Shown: positions 1 to 5,410 of the stretch, piece by piece
Layout: every line of letters starts with the position of its first letter
Numbering within the stretch: the first letter of the stretch is position 1
Assembly (NCBI GenBank): GCA_016844545.1
Contig: JAENJC010000008.1
Span: 1-15,404, forward strand
Source: Deltaproteobacteria bacterium
GTDB lineage: Bacteria; Desulfobacterota; JAENJC01
Reading direction: 5' to 3'
Length of the DNA: 15,404 nt
Program-made: the position numbers and the translations under genes
The notes under the pieces: generated by a model
Databases searched by the model: none
What the model was told of the DNA's origin: nothing
What the model saw: only the letters and a program-made list of their open reading frames with translations

Positions 1-459
1 AACCTGAGCCACTTCACCAGGTGCGGTCTCCGCCAGTCTGACGGTTACCTTGGGACCGCCAAAGCCAAGCTCTTCACAGGCATAGCGGTACAGGGTGCTG
101 TAGCCGATCGCGACTCCCATGCGCTGTAGTTTGATCTGCACCTTGGTAACGGAGAGTGCATCTTTGTCCAGCCAGTCGGCAATAAGCTCTCGGTGAGCAA
201 CCAGTGGAGCAGATGCAGCAGTCGCAGAGTCATTCCTGCCGGAATCATGTATCGAACGGAACACCGCACCGGCTATGTCCGGCAAGCTGTCGTTTGATAC
301 ATCGTGCGTAAATCCGTGCTCTGCGGCAAGGCGCAGATAATTGCGTACAGTATTGCGGGCAATACCGGTCGCACTAACTATGCACCGGATGCTGTCTTTG
401 GCTTTTGCCCTGCGAAGAATATCGATAATATCTGTCATGCCGTACTCCTTGTGTGCCAT
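1..459 (-). CDS. istA: IS21-family transposase IstA, N-terminal part (cut by window edge)
   Basis: This is the N-terminal 153 codons of an IS21-family transposase, read on the minus strand from ATG at 459 to the left edge with no stop. GGAGG lies about 10 bases upstream of the ATG. The protein begins MAHKEYGMTDIIDILRRAKA. A helix-turn-helix follows (about residues 23-45, around IARNTVRNYLR), then a second DNA-binding region containing GYSTLYRYACEELGF. It reaches the window edge at PGEVAQV. In this family that motif directly precedes the first catalytic Asp of the DDE core (usually AQVDxG), so the catalytic domain and IstB lie outside the window. The terminal repeats at 534-649 are in the expected position ahead of istA. 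Whether the full element is intact cannot be judged. Confidence 0.9.
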   Translation of the reverse strand, partial: MAHKEYGMTDIIDILRRAKAKDSIRCIVSATGIARNTVRNYLRLAAEHGFTHDVSNDSLPDIAGAVFRSIHDSGRNDSATAASAPLVAHRELIADWLDKDALSVTKVQIKLQRMGVAIGYSTLYRYACEELGFGGPKVTVRLAETAPGEVAQV

Positions 460-533
460 GTCTTCCTCCATTCGGATTAATGAAAGAAGACAGGATACAG
501 ATTAAAGTCAGCGCCGTGCAGATGATTCCCAGG

Positions 534-649
534 GGTGGGTCAATGCTCGTGAAAAATGTGCCCCAAGGTGGGTCAATGCTCTTGAAAATGGGGTGGGTCA
601 ATGCTCTTGAAAAATCAGAGGCTCAGGTGGGTCAATGCTTTTGAAAAAT
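534..649 (+). repeat. Four terminal repeats of the IS21-family element
   Basis: Four near-identical copies of a 23-24 base unit beginning GGTGGGTCAATGCT and ending GAAAAT or GAAAAAT sit at 534-557, 567-589, 592-615 and 626-649, all in the same orientation. They differ at a few positions (CTCG, CTCT or CTTT in the middle) and are separated by 9, 2 and 10 bases. In IS21 elements such terminal repeats are transposase binding sites. Confidence 0.88.
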
Positions 650-653
650 CACA

Positions 654-829
654 TTTAGAATCAACCTTCATTGCTGACAAAGATGCTTTTGTCAACTCTG
701 TATGGTTGCTTGACAATATCAGGCCATTGGTTAAATTTAAACTATTGAAGCCAGGGCTTACCAGCCTTGAGTGCACGAACCTAAATAAGGCATAAGAAGA
801 CAAAAAAGACCGATTTAGTATTTTTTATC
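654..829. other. Gene-free stretch between the IS and the perR promoter
   Basis: About 175 AT-rich bases between the IS terminus and the perR promoter. A short plus-strand open frame runs out of the IS repeats into this stretch and ends at 795, but it has no start of its own, no ribosome binding site and no recognisable domain. No tRNA, terminator or strong repeat is visible. It may be the remains of sequence disrupted by the insertion. Confidence 0.5.
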
Positions 830-857
830 TTGACATTTTTTTTTTAGAGGTTAAACT
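830..857 (+). promoter_or_regulatory. Predicted sigma-70 promoter of perR and the defence cluster
   Basis: A perfect -35 box TTGACA (830-835), a 16-base T-rich spacer and a fair -10 box TAAACT (852-857) lie about 40 bases ahead of the perR ATG. This is the only convincing promoter seen before the terminator at 4566-4596, so it may serve the whole cluster. Confidence 0.6.
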
Positions 858-867
858 GATAACAGTT
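854..867. promoter_or_regulatory. Candidate PerR operator (small palindrome over the -10/start site)
   Basis: AACTG-ATAA-CAGTT is a perfect 5+5 inverted repeat overlapping the predicted -10 box and transcription start of perR, a position that would allow autorepression. It is not a good match to the classical AT-rich PerR box of Bacillus, so its role is inference. Confidence 0.35.
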
Positions 868-895
868 CTTATTATTGATTGACTTGAAACACCAT

Positions 896-1366
896 ATGAA
901 AAATAATAAAAAAACTGCTGTCGTGAGAAGGAGTAAGCAGAGGGAAGTTCTGTTTAAGGTTTTAAAAGAAACCAAGTCGCATCCAACAGCAGACTGGATC
1001 TATCAGGAGGTTAGAAAGACCCTTCCCAATATCAGCCTTGGAACGGTTTACAGGAATCTGCGACTCCTTGCAGAGAGGGGGGAGATCATTGAGCTTCATT
1101 ATGGAGATGCTCAGAGACGGTTCGACGGTACACCTGAAAACCACTACCACTTTAACTGCCGGAACTGCGGCAAGGTCTATGATGTGGAAGAGCCTCTTAA
1201 AAAGGATATGGAGAAGGATCTGTCTAAAAAACTTGGATTTATAGTAAATCACCACAGGGTTGAATTTTACGGAATTTGTAAGGATTGCCAATACGGAAGA
1301 CCGATAAAGGAGGGAAAGAATGAAGAGCGTTATATGTCCGGTTTGCGGCGCCAAGGTAATGCTTAG
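896..1366 (+). CDS. perR: PerR-type peroxide-responsive repressor (Fur family)
   Basis: A 156-aa Fur-family regulator that likely senses H2O2 by metal-catalysed histidine oxidation. The N-terminal winged helix (about residues 11-80) contains SHPTADWIYQEV and LGTVYRNLRLL. The residues matching the PerR regulatory metal site are all present: H29, D77, H83, H85 and D96. The Asp at 96, where other Fur proteins usually have Glu, favours PerR over Fur. The structural zinc site is C88-x2-C91 and C128-x2-C131. The ATG at 896 was chosen over a TTG at 875 because it gives the family's normal start; neither has a strong ribosome binding site. The C-terminus overlaps the next ORF by 47 bases. It heads an operon of oxygen and peroxide defence genes, which supports the assignment. 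Confidence 0.9.
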   Translation: MKNNKKTAVVRRSKQREVLFKVLKETKSHPTADWIYQEVRKTLPNISLGTVYRNLRLLAERGEIIELHYGDAQRRFDGTPENHYHFNCRNCGKVYDVEEPLKKDMEKDLSKKLGFIVNHHRVEFYGICKDCQYGRPIKEGKNEERYMSGLRRQGNA

Positions 1367-1466
1367 CTTTAATGCAAAGGAAGGGGATATAGTTACTTGT
1401 CAAAAGTGCGGCGCCCGTCTCAGGCTTATCGCAGATGGTAACGGATTCAGGGCGGCGGTTGCATAG
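1320..1466 (+). CDS. Small zinc-ribbon protein (48 aa)
   Basis: A 48-residue protein, MKSVICPVCGAKVMLSF..., with two CxxC pairs (C6/C9 and C27/C30) spaced as in small LysW-like or rubredoxin-like zinc ribbons. A clear AGGAGG lies 6 bases before the ATG (1308-1313). It overlaps the 3' end of perR in another frame, suggesting translational coupling. It lacks the acidic C-terminal EDWGE-type tail of true LysW, so a lysine-biosynthesis role is unlikely. In this context it could be a metal- or redox-active helper of the defence genes, but the function is unknown. Confidence 0.7.
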   Translation: MKSVICPVCGAKVMLSFNAKEGDIVTCQKCGARLRLIADGNGFRAAVA

Positions 1467-1493
1467 TTTAACAATATCTATACGGAGGTAGCT

Positions 1494-1592
1494 ATGAAAA
1501 GGATTTCTATCGTGAGAATAAGCCTGGTTTCATTTGTAATAGCCTTCTTGTCCTTGGCAGGAAAGGCATCAGCCCAAGAGACCGTCATTTGA
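1494..1592 (+). CDS. Signal-peptide-only ORF (32 aa), possibly a gene remnant
   Basis: ATG at 1494 follows a good GGAGG (1484-1488). The 32-residue product has a basic start (MKRISIVR), a hydrophobic core and an ASA-Q cleavage-type site, then stops at TGA (1590-1592) five residues after it. It looks like a complete Sec signal peptide with no mature protein. It may be what remains of an exported protein after a deletion, or a real small membrane peptide. Reading through the TGA yields only about eleven more codons before another TGA, so a selenoprotein is not supported. Confidence 0.45.
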   Translation: MKRISIVRISLVSFVIAFLSLAGKASAQETVI

Positions 1593-1605
1593 TTAAGGTT
1601 ACCAA

Positions 1606-2013
1606 ATGGAAAAGATAATTTGGGATGAAGGCTTTAGCGTTGGCGTTTCAGAGATGGACAGACAACACAGGCGGATAATAGATATAATAAATTCATTGAT
1701 CGAGAAGCAGGACATAGAGGTCGATTCAGAGATAATATCAGATACCCTGATCAGGATGCTGGAATACGCAAATGAGCATTTCAGGAAGGAAGAGCAATAT
1801 ATGCTTGAATATGATTATCCTGGCCACTCCCGGCAAAGGGAGGAACATAATGAATTCAGAAAAAGAACGGCTTTTTTCTCTATAGATACAATAAAGCACA
1901 AGACGACCATACCAAAGGATGTACTCGCCTATCTAAAGGAGTGGTGGGTGAATCACATACTCAAGGCGGATATGAAATATAAGACATTCTTTGTTGAAAG
2001 AGGCGTAAAGTAA
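1606..2013 (+). CDS. Bacteriohemerythrin
   Basis: A 135-aa single-domain hemerythrin that binds O2 at a non-heme diiron site and may store, carry or sense oxygen in the cytoplasm. The start is typical (IIWDEGFSVGVSEMDRQH). The usual iron ligands can be placed at H21, H58, E62, H81, H117 and D122. The seventh, normally the first His of an HxxxH motif, is Gln77 here (QREEH); a non-canonical His sits nearby at H74. The site may therefore be altered. The ribosome binding site is weak (AAGG). It follows the signal-peptide ORF by 13 bases and precedes the diiron/receiver fusion. Confidence 0.9.
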   Translation: MEKIIWDEGFSVGVSEMDRQHRRIIDIINSLIEKQDIEVDSEIISDTLIRMLEYANEHFRKEEQYMLEYDYPGHSRQREEHNEFRKRTAFFSIDTIKHKTTIPKDVLAYLKEWWVNHILKADMKYKTFFVERGVK

Positions 2014-2037
2014 TTACTGTGAAAGGAAAGTGCTTAT

Positions 2038-2892
2038 ATGAGAGAACTCATCAACTGGCTTGCCGGGATCGAAGACAGGACATCTAAGGTCTACGAAAAG
2101 GCAGCATCCATATTTCAAGATGATTCAGAGCTTTCTGATTTCTTAAGGCATTTGGCCGGAGAAGAAAAGATACATTACGAATATATGTGCAAGGCTGCTG
2201 AATTGTTAAACAATAAAGATATTCCTTCCATTGTGGCCCTGACTGATTCCACAAAAAAAGAGCTTGATCCCTATTACTTATCGTGTGAAGCAAGGATAAA
2301 GGCAAAAACCTTAAATAAAAAAGATCTGATTGATTTCATGGTCTCAACTGAATTCTCGGAATGGAACCAGTTATTTCTTTACGTAATTAATACATTGAAG
2401 CACGAACACAGAGAATTTATCCCGATGGCAACAGGCATCCAGCAGCATAAGAGATCAATAGAAAGGTTTATTGAATCGCAATCAGGAACGGAGGAATATA
2501 TTAAGAGGCTGAGATCTCTACCTGCAATATGGCGGGAGAAGATATTGGTGGTGGATGATACTAAAATGGTAGTTGACCTCCTTCAGGCAATCTTTATAGA
2601 GGAAGGTGATATTGAAATTGCTGCCAATGGCAAAGAAGGGATTAAAAAAATAGGCGAGAAATACTTTGCAGTCATTATATCGGACGTGGATATGCCTGTA
2701 ATGAATGGGATAGAGTTTTATAATCAGGCAGTTGAGATGTATCCCAATATAAAGGAGCGTTTCCTGTTCTTTACAAGCTCTTTTGATAATGACCGCCTGT
2801 CTTTTTTCAGGGAAAATAACATCAGGTATCTGCAGAAGCCCTCGTCTATAAATAATATAGTAAAAGCTCTTGTAGAGATTCTAGGCAGATAA
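2038..2892 (+). CDS. Ferritin-like (rubrerythrin-type) domain fused to a response-regulator receiver
   Basis: A 284-aa two-domain protein. Residues 1-150 form a rubrerythrin-like four-helix region: E12, Y19 and an ExxH motif at E43-H46 (GEEKIHYEYM) give a clear first half-site. The second half (E105/E108, then HEHREF and H137) is less canonical because the residue expected to be Glu in the second ExxH is Ile134. Residues 168-284 are a CheY-like receiver with the acidic pair D173/D174, phosphoacceptor D216 in SDVDMP, T246 and K267, so it should be phosphorylatable. There is no output domain and no histidine kinase in the window. A plausible reading is a diiron redox or peroxide sensor that modulates a phosphorelay. 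GGAAAG precedes the ATG. The gene sits between hemerythrin and small rubredoxin-like genes. Confidence 0.85.
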   Translation: MRELINWLAGIEDRTSKVYEKAASIFQDDSELSDFLRHLAGEEKIHYEYMCKAAELLNNKDIPSIVALTDSTKKELDPYYLSCEARIKAKTLNKKDLIDFMVSTEFSEWNQLFLYVINTLKHEHREFIPMATGIQQHKRSIERFIESQSGTEEYIKRLRSLPAIWREKILVVDDTKMVVDLLQAIFIEEGDIEIAANGKEGIKKIGEKYFAVIISDVDMPVMNGIEFYNQAVEMYPNIKERFLFFTSSFDNDRLSFFRENNIRYLQKPSSINNIVKALVEILGR

Positions 2893-2934
2893 ATAAAGCC
2901 TTTATGTTAATTAAATGGAAAGGGGGTGAAAATC

Positions 2935-3042
2935 ATGTGTGATGACACAAAGAAGTATCTATATCTCTGCTATGAGTGCGAGGCTGAGTCTGATGAGCCG
3001 AGGGACTGTTGCGGGAAACCGATGGTAAGGATGAATGACTAA
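2935..3042 (+). CDS. Cys-rich mini-protein (35 aa)
   Basis: A 35-residue protein, MCDDTKKYLYLCYECEAESD..., with cysteines at 2, 12, 15, 25 and 26 (CYEC and DCCGKPM). A strong GGGGGTGA lies 6 bases before the ATG. The CxxC...CCGKPM arrangement suggests a small rubredoxin-like or zinc-ribbon metal site. No named family is recognised. It sits between the diiron/receiver fusion and the half-ferritin, each with its own ribosome binding site. Confidence 0.65.
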   Translation: MCDDTKKYLYLCYECEAESDEPRDCCGKPMVRMND

Positions 3043-3057
3043 TATATAGGAGGAAGT

Positions 3058-3249
3058 ATGGATTGGATAGAGTTTTTAAAGGTTATGACGATAGATGAAA
3101 AGGGTGCGATAGCAAAGTATAAACATGCGGCATCAAAGGCAACTGATCCGGGACTGAAAAAGATGTTTACAGAAATGATGGAGGAAGAGAAGATCCACGT
3201 ACAGCTTATAGAAGACAAGATCGTGCAACTACAGAAAAAGAAGGCTTAA
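3058..3249 (+). CDS. Half-size ferritin-like (rubrerythrin-type) protein (63 aa)
   Basis: Only 63 residues, enough for a two-helix hairpin. It carries one Glu (E14, in IDEKGAIAKY) and one ExxH (E44-H47, in MEEEKIHVQLIEDK), spaced 30 residues apart as in one half of a rubrerythrin diiron site. A full four-helix bundle and diiron centre would require dimerisation. An excellent GGAGGAAGT precedes the ATG, so this is a genuine short gene and not a fragment. It may act in iron binding or peroxide chemistry with the adjacent rubredoxin-like proteins. Confidence 0.82.
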   Translation: MDWIEFLKVMTIDEKGAIAKYKHAASKATDPGLKKMFTEMMEEEKIHVQLIEDKIVQLQKKKA

Positions 3250-3259
3250 GGGGGGCGAG

Positions 3260-3397
3260 ATGGCTGTATGGATATGCAGTAAGTGTGGTATCAAGGTTGA
3301 AGGTCGGTGCAGGCCGCAGAACTGTGACAAGTGCGGGGCAAAGAAAGATGATTTCAAATCAGAAAAACAAGAACCGAAAAAAGGAGGGAAGTGCTGA
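3260..3397 (+). CDS. RCKP-type rubredoxin-like protein (45 aa)
   Basis: MAVWICSKCGIKVEGRCRPQ...: CxxC at C6/C9, then an RCRP motif (C17) and CDKCGA (C22/C25), which matches the small RCKP-type rubredoxin-like domain found near rubrerythrins. The tail is lysine-rich and ends in Cys45. It follows the half-ferritin by 10 bases, with a GGGGGG-type ribosome binding site, and its TGA overlaps the ATG of the reverse rubrerythrin (TGATG). A role as electron donor to the neighbouring diiron or peroxidase proteins is inference. Confidence 0.78.
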   Translation: MAVWICSKCGIKVEGRCRPQNCDKCGAKKDDFKSEKQEPKKGGKC

Positions 3398-3888
3398 TGA
3401 AGAAGTGGAGATGCACGGTATGTGGTTACATACATGAAGGGGAGAACGCACCTGCAAGGTGTCCTGTCTGTGAGGCCCCAGCCAGCAAGTTTGAGGAGAT
3501 AAAGGCTGAAGCTGGAGAAACGACCAAGAACCTCTGCGCCAACTGGGACGGCGAGACGGAAGAGGTAGGAATGTATCTGGCCTTTTCAAGGAAGGCTGAT
3601 GAGGAGGGTTACCCTGAGGTTGCCCAGGCCTTTGCAAAACTTGCTATGGAAGAGGCATGGCACGCCGCAGATGTTTATCGGCTCCAGGGCAAAGTCAAGT
3701 CTACTAAGGAAAATGTTAAATGGAGGGCAGAGGCGGAGAGGGGAGCAGAGAAAGGAAAGGCTGCCTGCGCCGAGGCTGCAATGAAAGAGGGTCTTAAGCC
3801 GGTTGCAGGATGGTTCCTCAGAGCTTCGGCAGATGAGGGAAGGCATGCGTCAGTATTTGAGGGTCTATTAAAGAGATACCTAAGTTAG
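3397..3888 (+). CDS. Reverse rubrerythrin (rubredoxin domain first, then diiron domain)
   Basis: A 163-aa protein with an N-terminal rubredoxin domain (C6-x2-C9 and C22-x2-C25, in RCTVCGYIHEG and RCPVCEAP) followed by a ferritin-like domain with two ExxH motifs (E86-H89 in MEEAWH, E147-H150 in DEGRH). In classical rubrerythrin the order is the other way round. Reverse rubrerythrins of this layout act as NAD(P)H-linked peroxidases in anaerobes when supplied with a suitable reductase. The ATG at 3397 was chosen over GTG at 3391 because it is 9 bases from AGGAGG and overlaps the previous stop. It is followed after 32 bases by the selenoprotein peroxiredoxin, so two peroxide-removing proteins are adjacent. 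Confidence 0.92.
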   Translation: MKKWRCTVCGYIHEGENAPARCPVCEAPASKFEEIKAEAGETTKNLCANWDGETEEVGMYLAFSRKADEEGYPEVAQAFAKLAMEEAWHAADVYRLQGKVKSTKENVKWRAEAERGAEKGKAACAEAAMKEGLKPVAGWFLRASADEGRHASVFEGLLKRYLS

Positions 3889-3920
3889 CTATTATTAAAT
3901 ACTGTTTTGGGAGGTGTACC

Positions 3921-4538
3921 ATGACTGAGGCTTACGGATGCATGACATGTAATGTTGGGGCTACTGTGCCGAACTTCAGATTGGAGACTTACGAGCCGTC
4001 GAAAGGAGATTTCGGAGAGATCGGCCTTGAGTCCCAGATGGCAAGCAAAAAGTGGACGATACTGTTTTTCTATCCTGCTGATTTCACCTTTGTCTGAGCA
4101 ACCGAATTTGCTGCTCTGGCAGAGCAGTACGATAGATTCAAGAAGATGGGTGCTGAGGTGATAACAGTCAGCACCGATACCAAGTTCGTCCACCTGGCAT
4201 GGCAAAGAGATGAGAAGGAGCTTGCAAACGTGAAATTCCCCATGGGTTCCGATGCCGGGGGAAAACTGGCAAGGATGTTCGGGGTATATGACGAGACTGC
4301 GGCCCTTGCCTTAAGGGGGACATTTATCATAAACCCTCAGGGGAAGCTGTTAAACGCAGAGGTCAACTATTACAACCTCGGAAGGAATATTGACGAACTG
4401 ATGAGGAAGTTTAAGGCAAACCTCTATCTCCAGAAGCACGAGGCACAGGCATGTCCATCAAAATGGAAAGAGGATGGAGACAAGACCCTCACTCCTTCGG
4501 CTAAACTCGTTGGCAAGGTTTACGAGGCATTAAAGTAA
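3921..4538 (+). CDS. Selenocysteine-containing peroxiredoxin (PrxU-type), TGA read as Sec59
   Basis: A 205-aa peroxiredoxin of the AhpC/Prx1-like class that would reduce peroxides. The frame opens at ATG 3921 (GGGAGGT just upstream), meets TGA at 4095-4097 and continues in the same frame to TAA at 4536-4538. The TGA sits exactly at the peroxidatic position of the P-x3-T-x2-C motif: YPADFTFV-U-ATEF, with P52, T56 and U59. Conservation resumes at once after the TGA (ITVSTDTKFVHLAW, R132 in ALRGTFIINP). The resolving Cys is C178 in ACPSKW, making a 2-Cys-like enzyme. A CxxC (C7/C10) lies at the N-terminus. A SECIS-like hairpin follows the TGA. A conventional caller would report only the fragment from 4146. 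The alternative, a nonsense mutation precisely at the catalytic codon, is much less likely. Confidence 0.93.
4098..4130 (+). promoter_or_regulatory. Bacterial SECIS element for selenocysteine insertion
   Basis: Immediately after the in-frame TGA, an 11-base gap leads into a hairpin at 4109-4129. Its core is CTGCTCT-GGC-AGAGCAG (4111-4127), a perfect 7-bp stem that one G-U and one A-U pair extend to 9 bp. The short G-containing apical loop and the spacing match the known rules for bacterial SECIS elements recognised by SelB. It lies within the coding sequence. Confidence 0.82.
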
Positions 4539-4565
4539 GTCTTTATTCACAATGCCGATTAACAT

Positions 4566-4596
4566 GGGCCGGGTAGTCACCGGCCCTATCTTTTTT
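4566..4596 (+). terminator. Rho-independent terminator of the defence cluster
   Basis: GGGCCGG (4566-4572) pairs perfectly with CCGGCCC (4580-4586) across a 7-base loop, followed by TATC and a run of six T. It lies 28 bases after the peroxiredoxin stop and separates this cluster from the Rrf2 gene. Confidence 0.88.
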
Positions 4597-4642
4597 AATT
4601 CTAATAAATCCTACCGTCTTTCAATATCCGCAAAAAAAGTAC

Positions 4643-4681
4643 TTGACATTTACCCAGCATTAAGACTAAATTCATCTTAAT
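4643..4681 (+). promoter_or_regulatory. rrf2-type promoter with overlapping inverted-repeat operator
   Basis: TTGACA (4643-4648), an 18-base spacer and TAAATT (4667-4672) form a sigma-70 promoter. A perfect 7+7 inverted repeat, ATTAAGA-N9-TCTTAAT (4659-4681), encloses the -10 box. An inverted repeat placed like this is typical of autoregulation by Rrf2-family proteins, and the adjacent regulator is the obvious candidate. Confidence 0.65.
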
Positions 4682-4706
4682 TGTCCTGTTATATCTTGGA
4701 GAACCT

Positions 4707-5168
4707 ATGCTTCAACTGACAAGAGATGGTGAATATGCTGTAAGGGCTCTTGTTTATCTGGCCTCTCAGCCGGATGGAAAGATTTCTCTTATAAGTGAGA
4801 TATCTGAGACCCAGGAGGTTCCTAAGAGCTATCTCTCAAAGATAATGCAGCACCTCGTTAGATCCGGCCTTGTTAAATCCCGTCGTGGCGCCAAGGGGGG
4901 CTTTGTTCTGGCCCGCCCAGCGCATCAGATAACATTACGTCAAACCATAGAAGCAATGGAAGGGCCTATACACCTGAATGTCTGTCTCATAAAAAAAGGA
5001 GAATGCCATAGGGACGATCTTTGTCCTGTGCATCCGGTTTGGAGGGATGCCCAGAGCAAACTTATTGAAGTGCTGGACAGTAAGACCATGGCAGACTTGG
5101 TCAGGGACGCAGAGAAGCTACAGAGGACGGGAAACAAGACAGAAGCGAGAAGAGTCGAAGTCAAATAG
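4707..5168 (+). CDS. Rrf2-family transcriptional regulator, probably Fe-S binding
   Basis: A 153-aa Rrf2/IscR-like regulator. The N-terminal winged helix is typical (LQLTRDGEYAVRALVYLA, then VPKSYLSKIMQHLVRSGLVKS and the GAKGGFVLARP wing). Three cysteines, C93-x6-C100-x5-C106, match the cluster-binding pattern of IscR/NsrR-type members, so an Fe-S cluster sensing O2, NO or iron-sulfur status is likely. GGAGA precedes the ATG. It lies between the peroxide-defence cluster and the oxidase operon and has its own promoter/operator. The exact subfamily (IscR, NsrR, RsrR) cannot be fixed from the sequence alone. Confidence 0.88.
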   Translation: MLQLTRDGEYAVRALVYLASQPDGKISLISEISETQEVPKSYLSKIMQHLVRSGLVKSRRGAKGGFVLARPAHQITLRQTIEAMEGPIHLNVCLIKKGECHRDDLCPVHPVWRDAQSKLIEVLDSKTMADLVRDAEKLQRTGNKTEARRVEVK

Positions 5169-5220
5169 TATTTTTTTGCTTATATACAGGACTAATAAGG
5201 GTTTTTTAGTATTCAACGTG

Positions 5221-5248
5221 TTGCTGTTGTTTAAAAAGTGCGTATAAT
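5221..5248 (+). promoter_or_regulatory. Predicted promoter of the oxidase operon
   Basis: A perfect -10 box TATAAT (5243-5248) with a partial -35 TTGCTG (5221-5226) and a 16-base spacer. It would give a leader of roughly 155 bases before the subunit III gene. The leader contains a second isolated TTGACA (5309-5314) without a good -10, and a 16-codon ORF (5335-5385) without a good ribosome binding site. No copy of the Rrf2-type inverted repeat is visible here. Confidence 0.5.
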
Positions 5249-5410
5249 TACTTTTGAAAGGAGGTGGGGTAAAGTCATCTAAAACATTTTTAGTAGCCTG
5301 AGAGCTTCTTGACAATTTAAGAGTGAGGGCATCAATGAGTCGTAAGGGCGGAAAAGAAGCAGGAAAAGAAGTAAGCAGGGATTAAACAATTTATCACGTA
5401 AGGAGGTTTT

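Larger units (their letters stand above)
1..653 (-). mobile_element. IS21-family insertion sequence, left (istA-proximal) end
   Basis: Read on the minus strand, the element begins TGTGATTTTTCAAAAGCATT at 653, continues through four terminal repeats and then istA. A TG...CA terminus and several internal repeats at the end are hallmarks of the IS21 family. The other end, IstB and the target-site duplication are outside the window. The outer boundary at 653 is inferred from the TGTG terminus next to the outermost repeat. Confidence 0.85.

Noticed and set aside
534..649. Possible CRISPR array
   Set aside because: The repeats are separated by only 2-10 bases and lie at the terminus of an IS21-family element, which explains them.
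601..795. Plus-strand ORF running from the IS repeats into the intergenic stretch
   Set aside because: It begins inside IS terminal repeats, has no ribosome binding site and no recognisable domain.
1590..1628. Selenocysteine readthrough of the TGA ending the signal-peptide ORF
   Set aside because: The frame continues only about eleven codons to another TGA, and no hairpin resembling a SECIS follows.
4146..4538. A 130-aa stand-alone peroxiredoxin fragment starting at ATG 4146
   Set aside because: It is the part of the selenoprotein after the in-frame TGA and lacks the active site; the full gene starts at 3921 with a good ribosome binding site.
5335..5385. 16-codon ORF in the oxidase operon leader
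   Set aside because: The ribosome binding site is weak and the very short Lys/Gly-rich product has no similarity I recognise; chance is likely.
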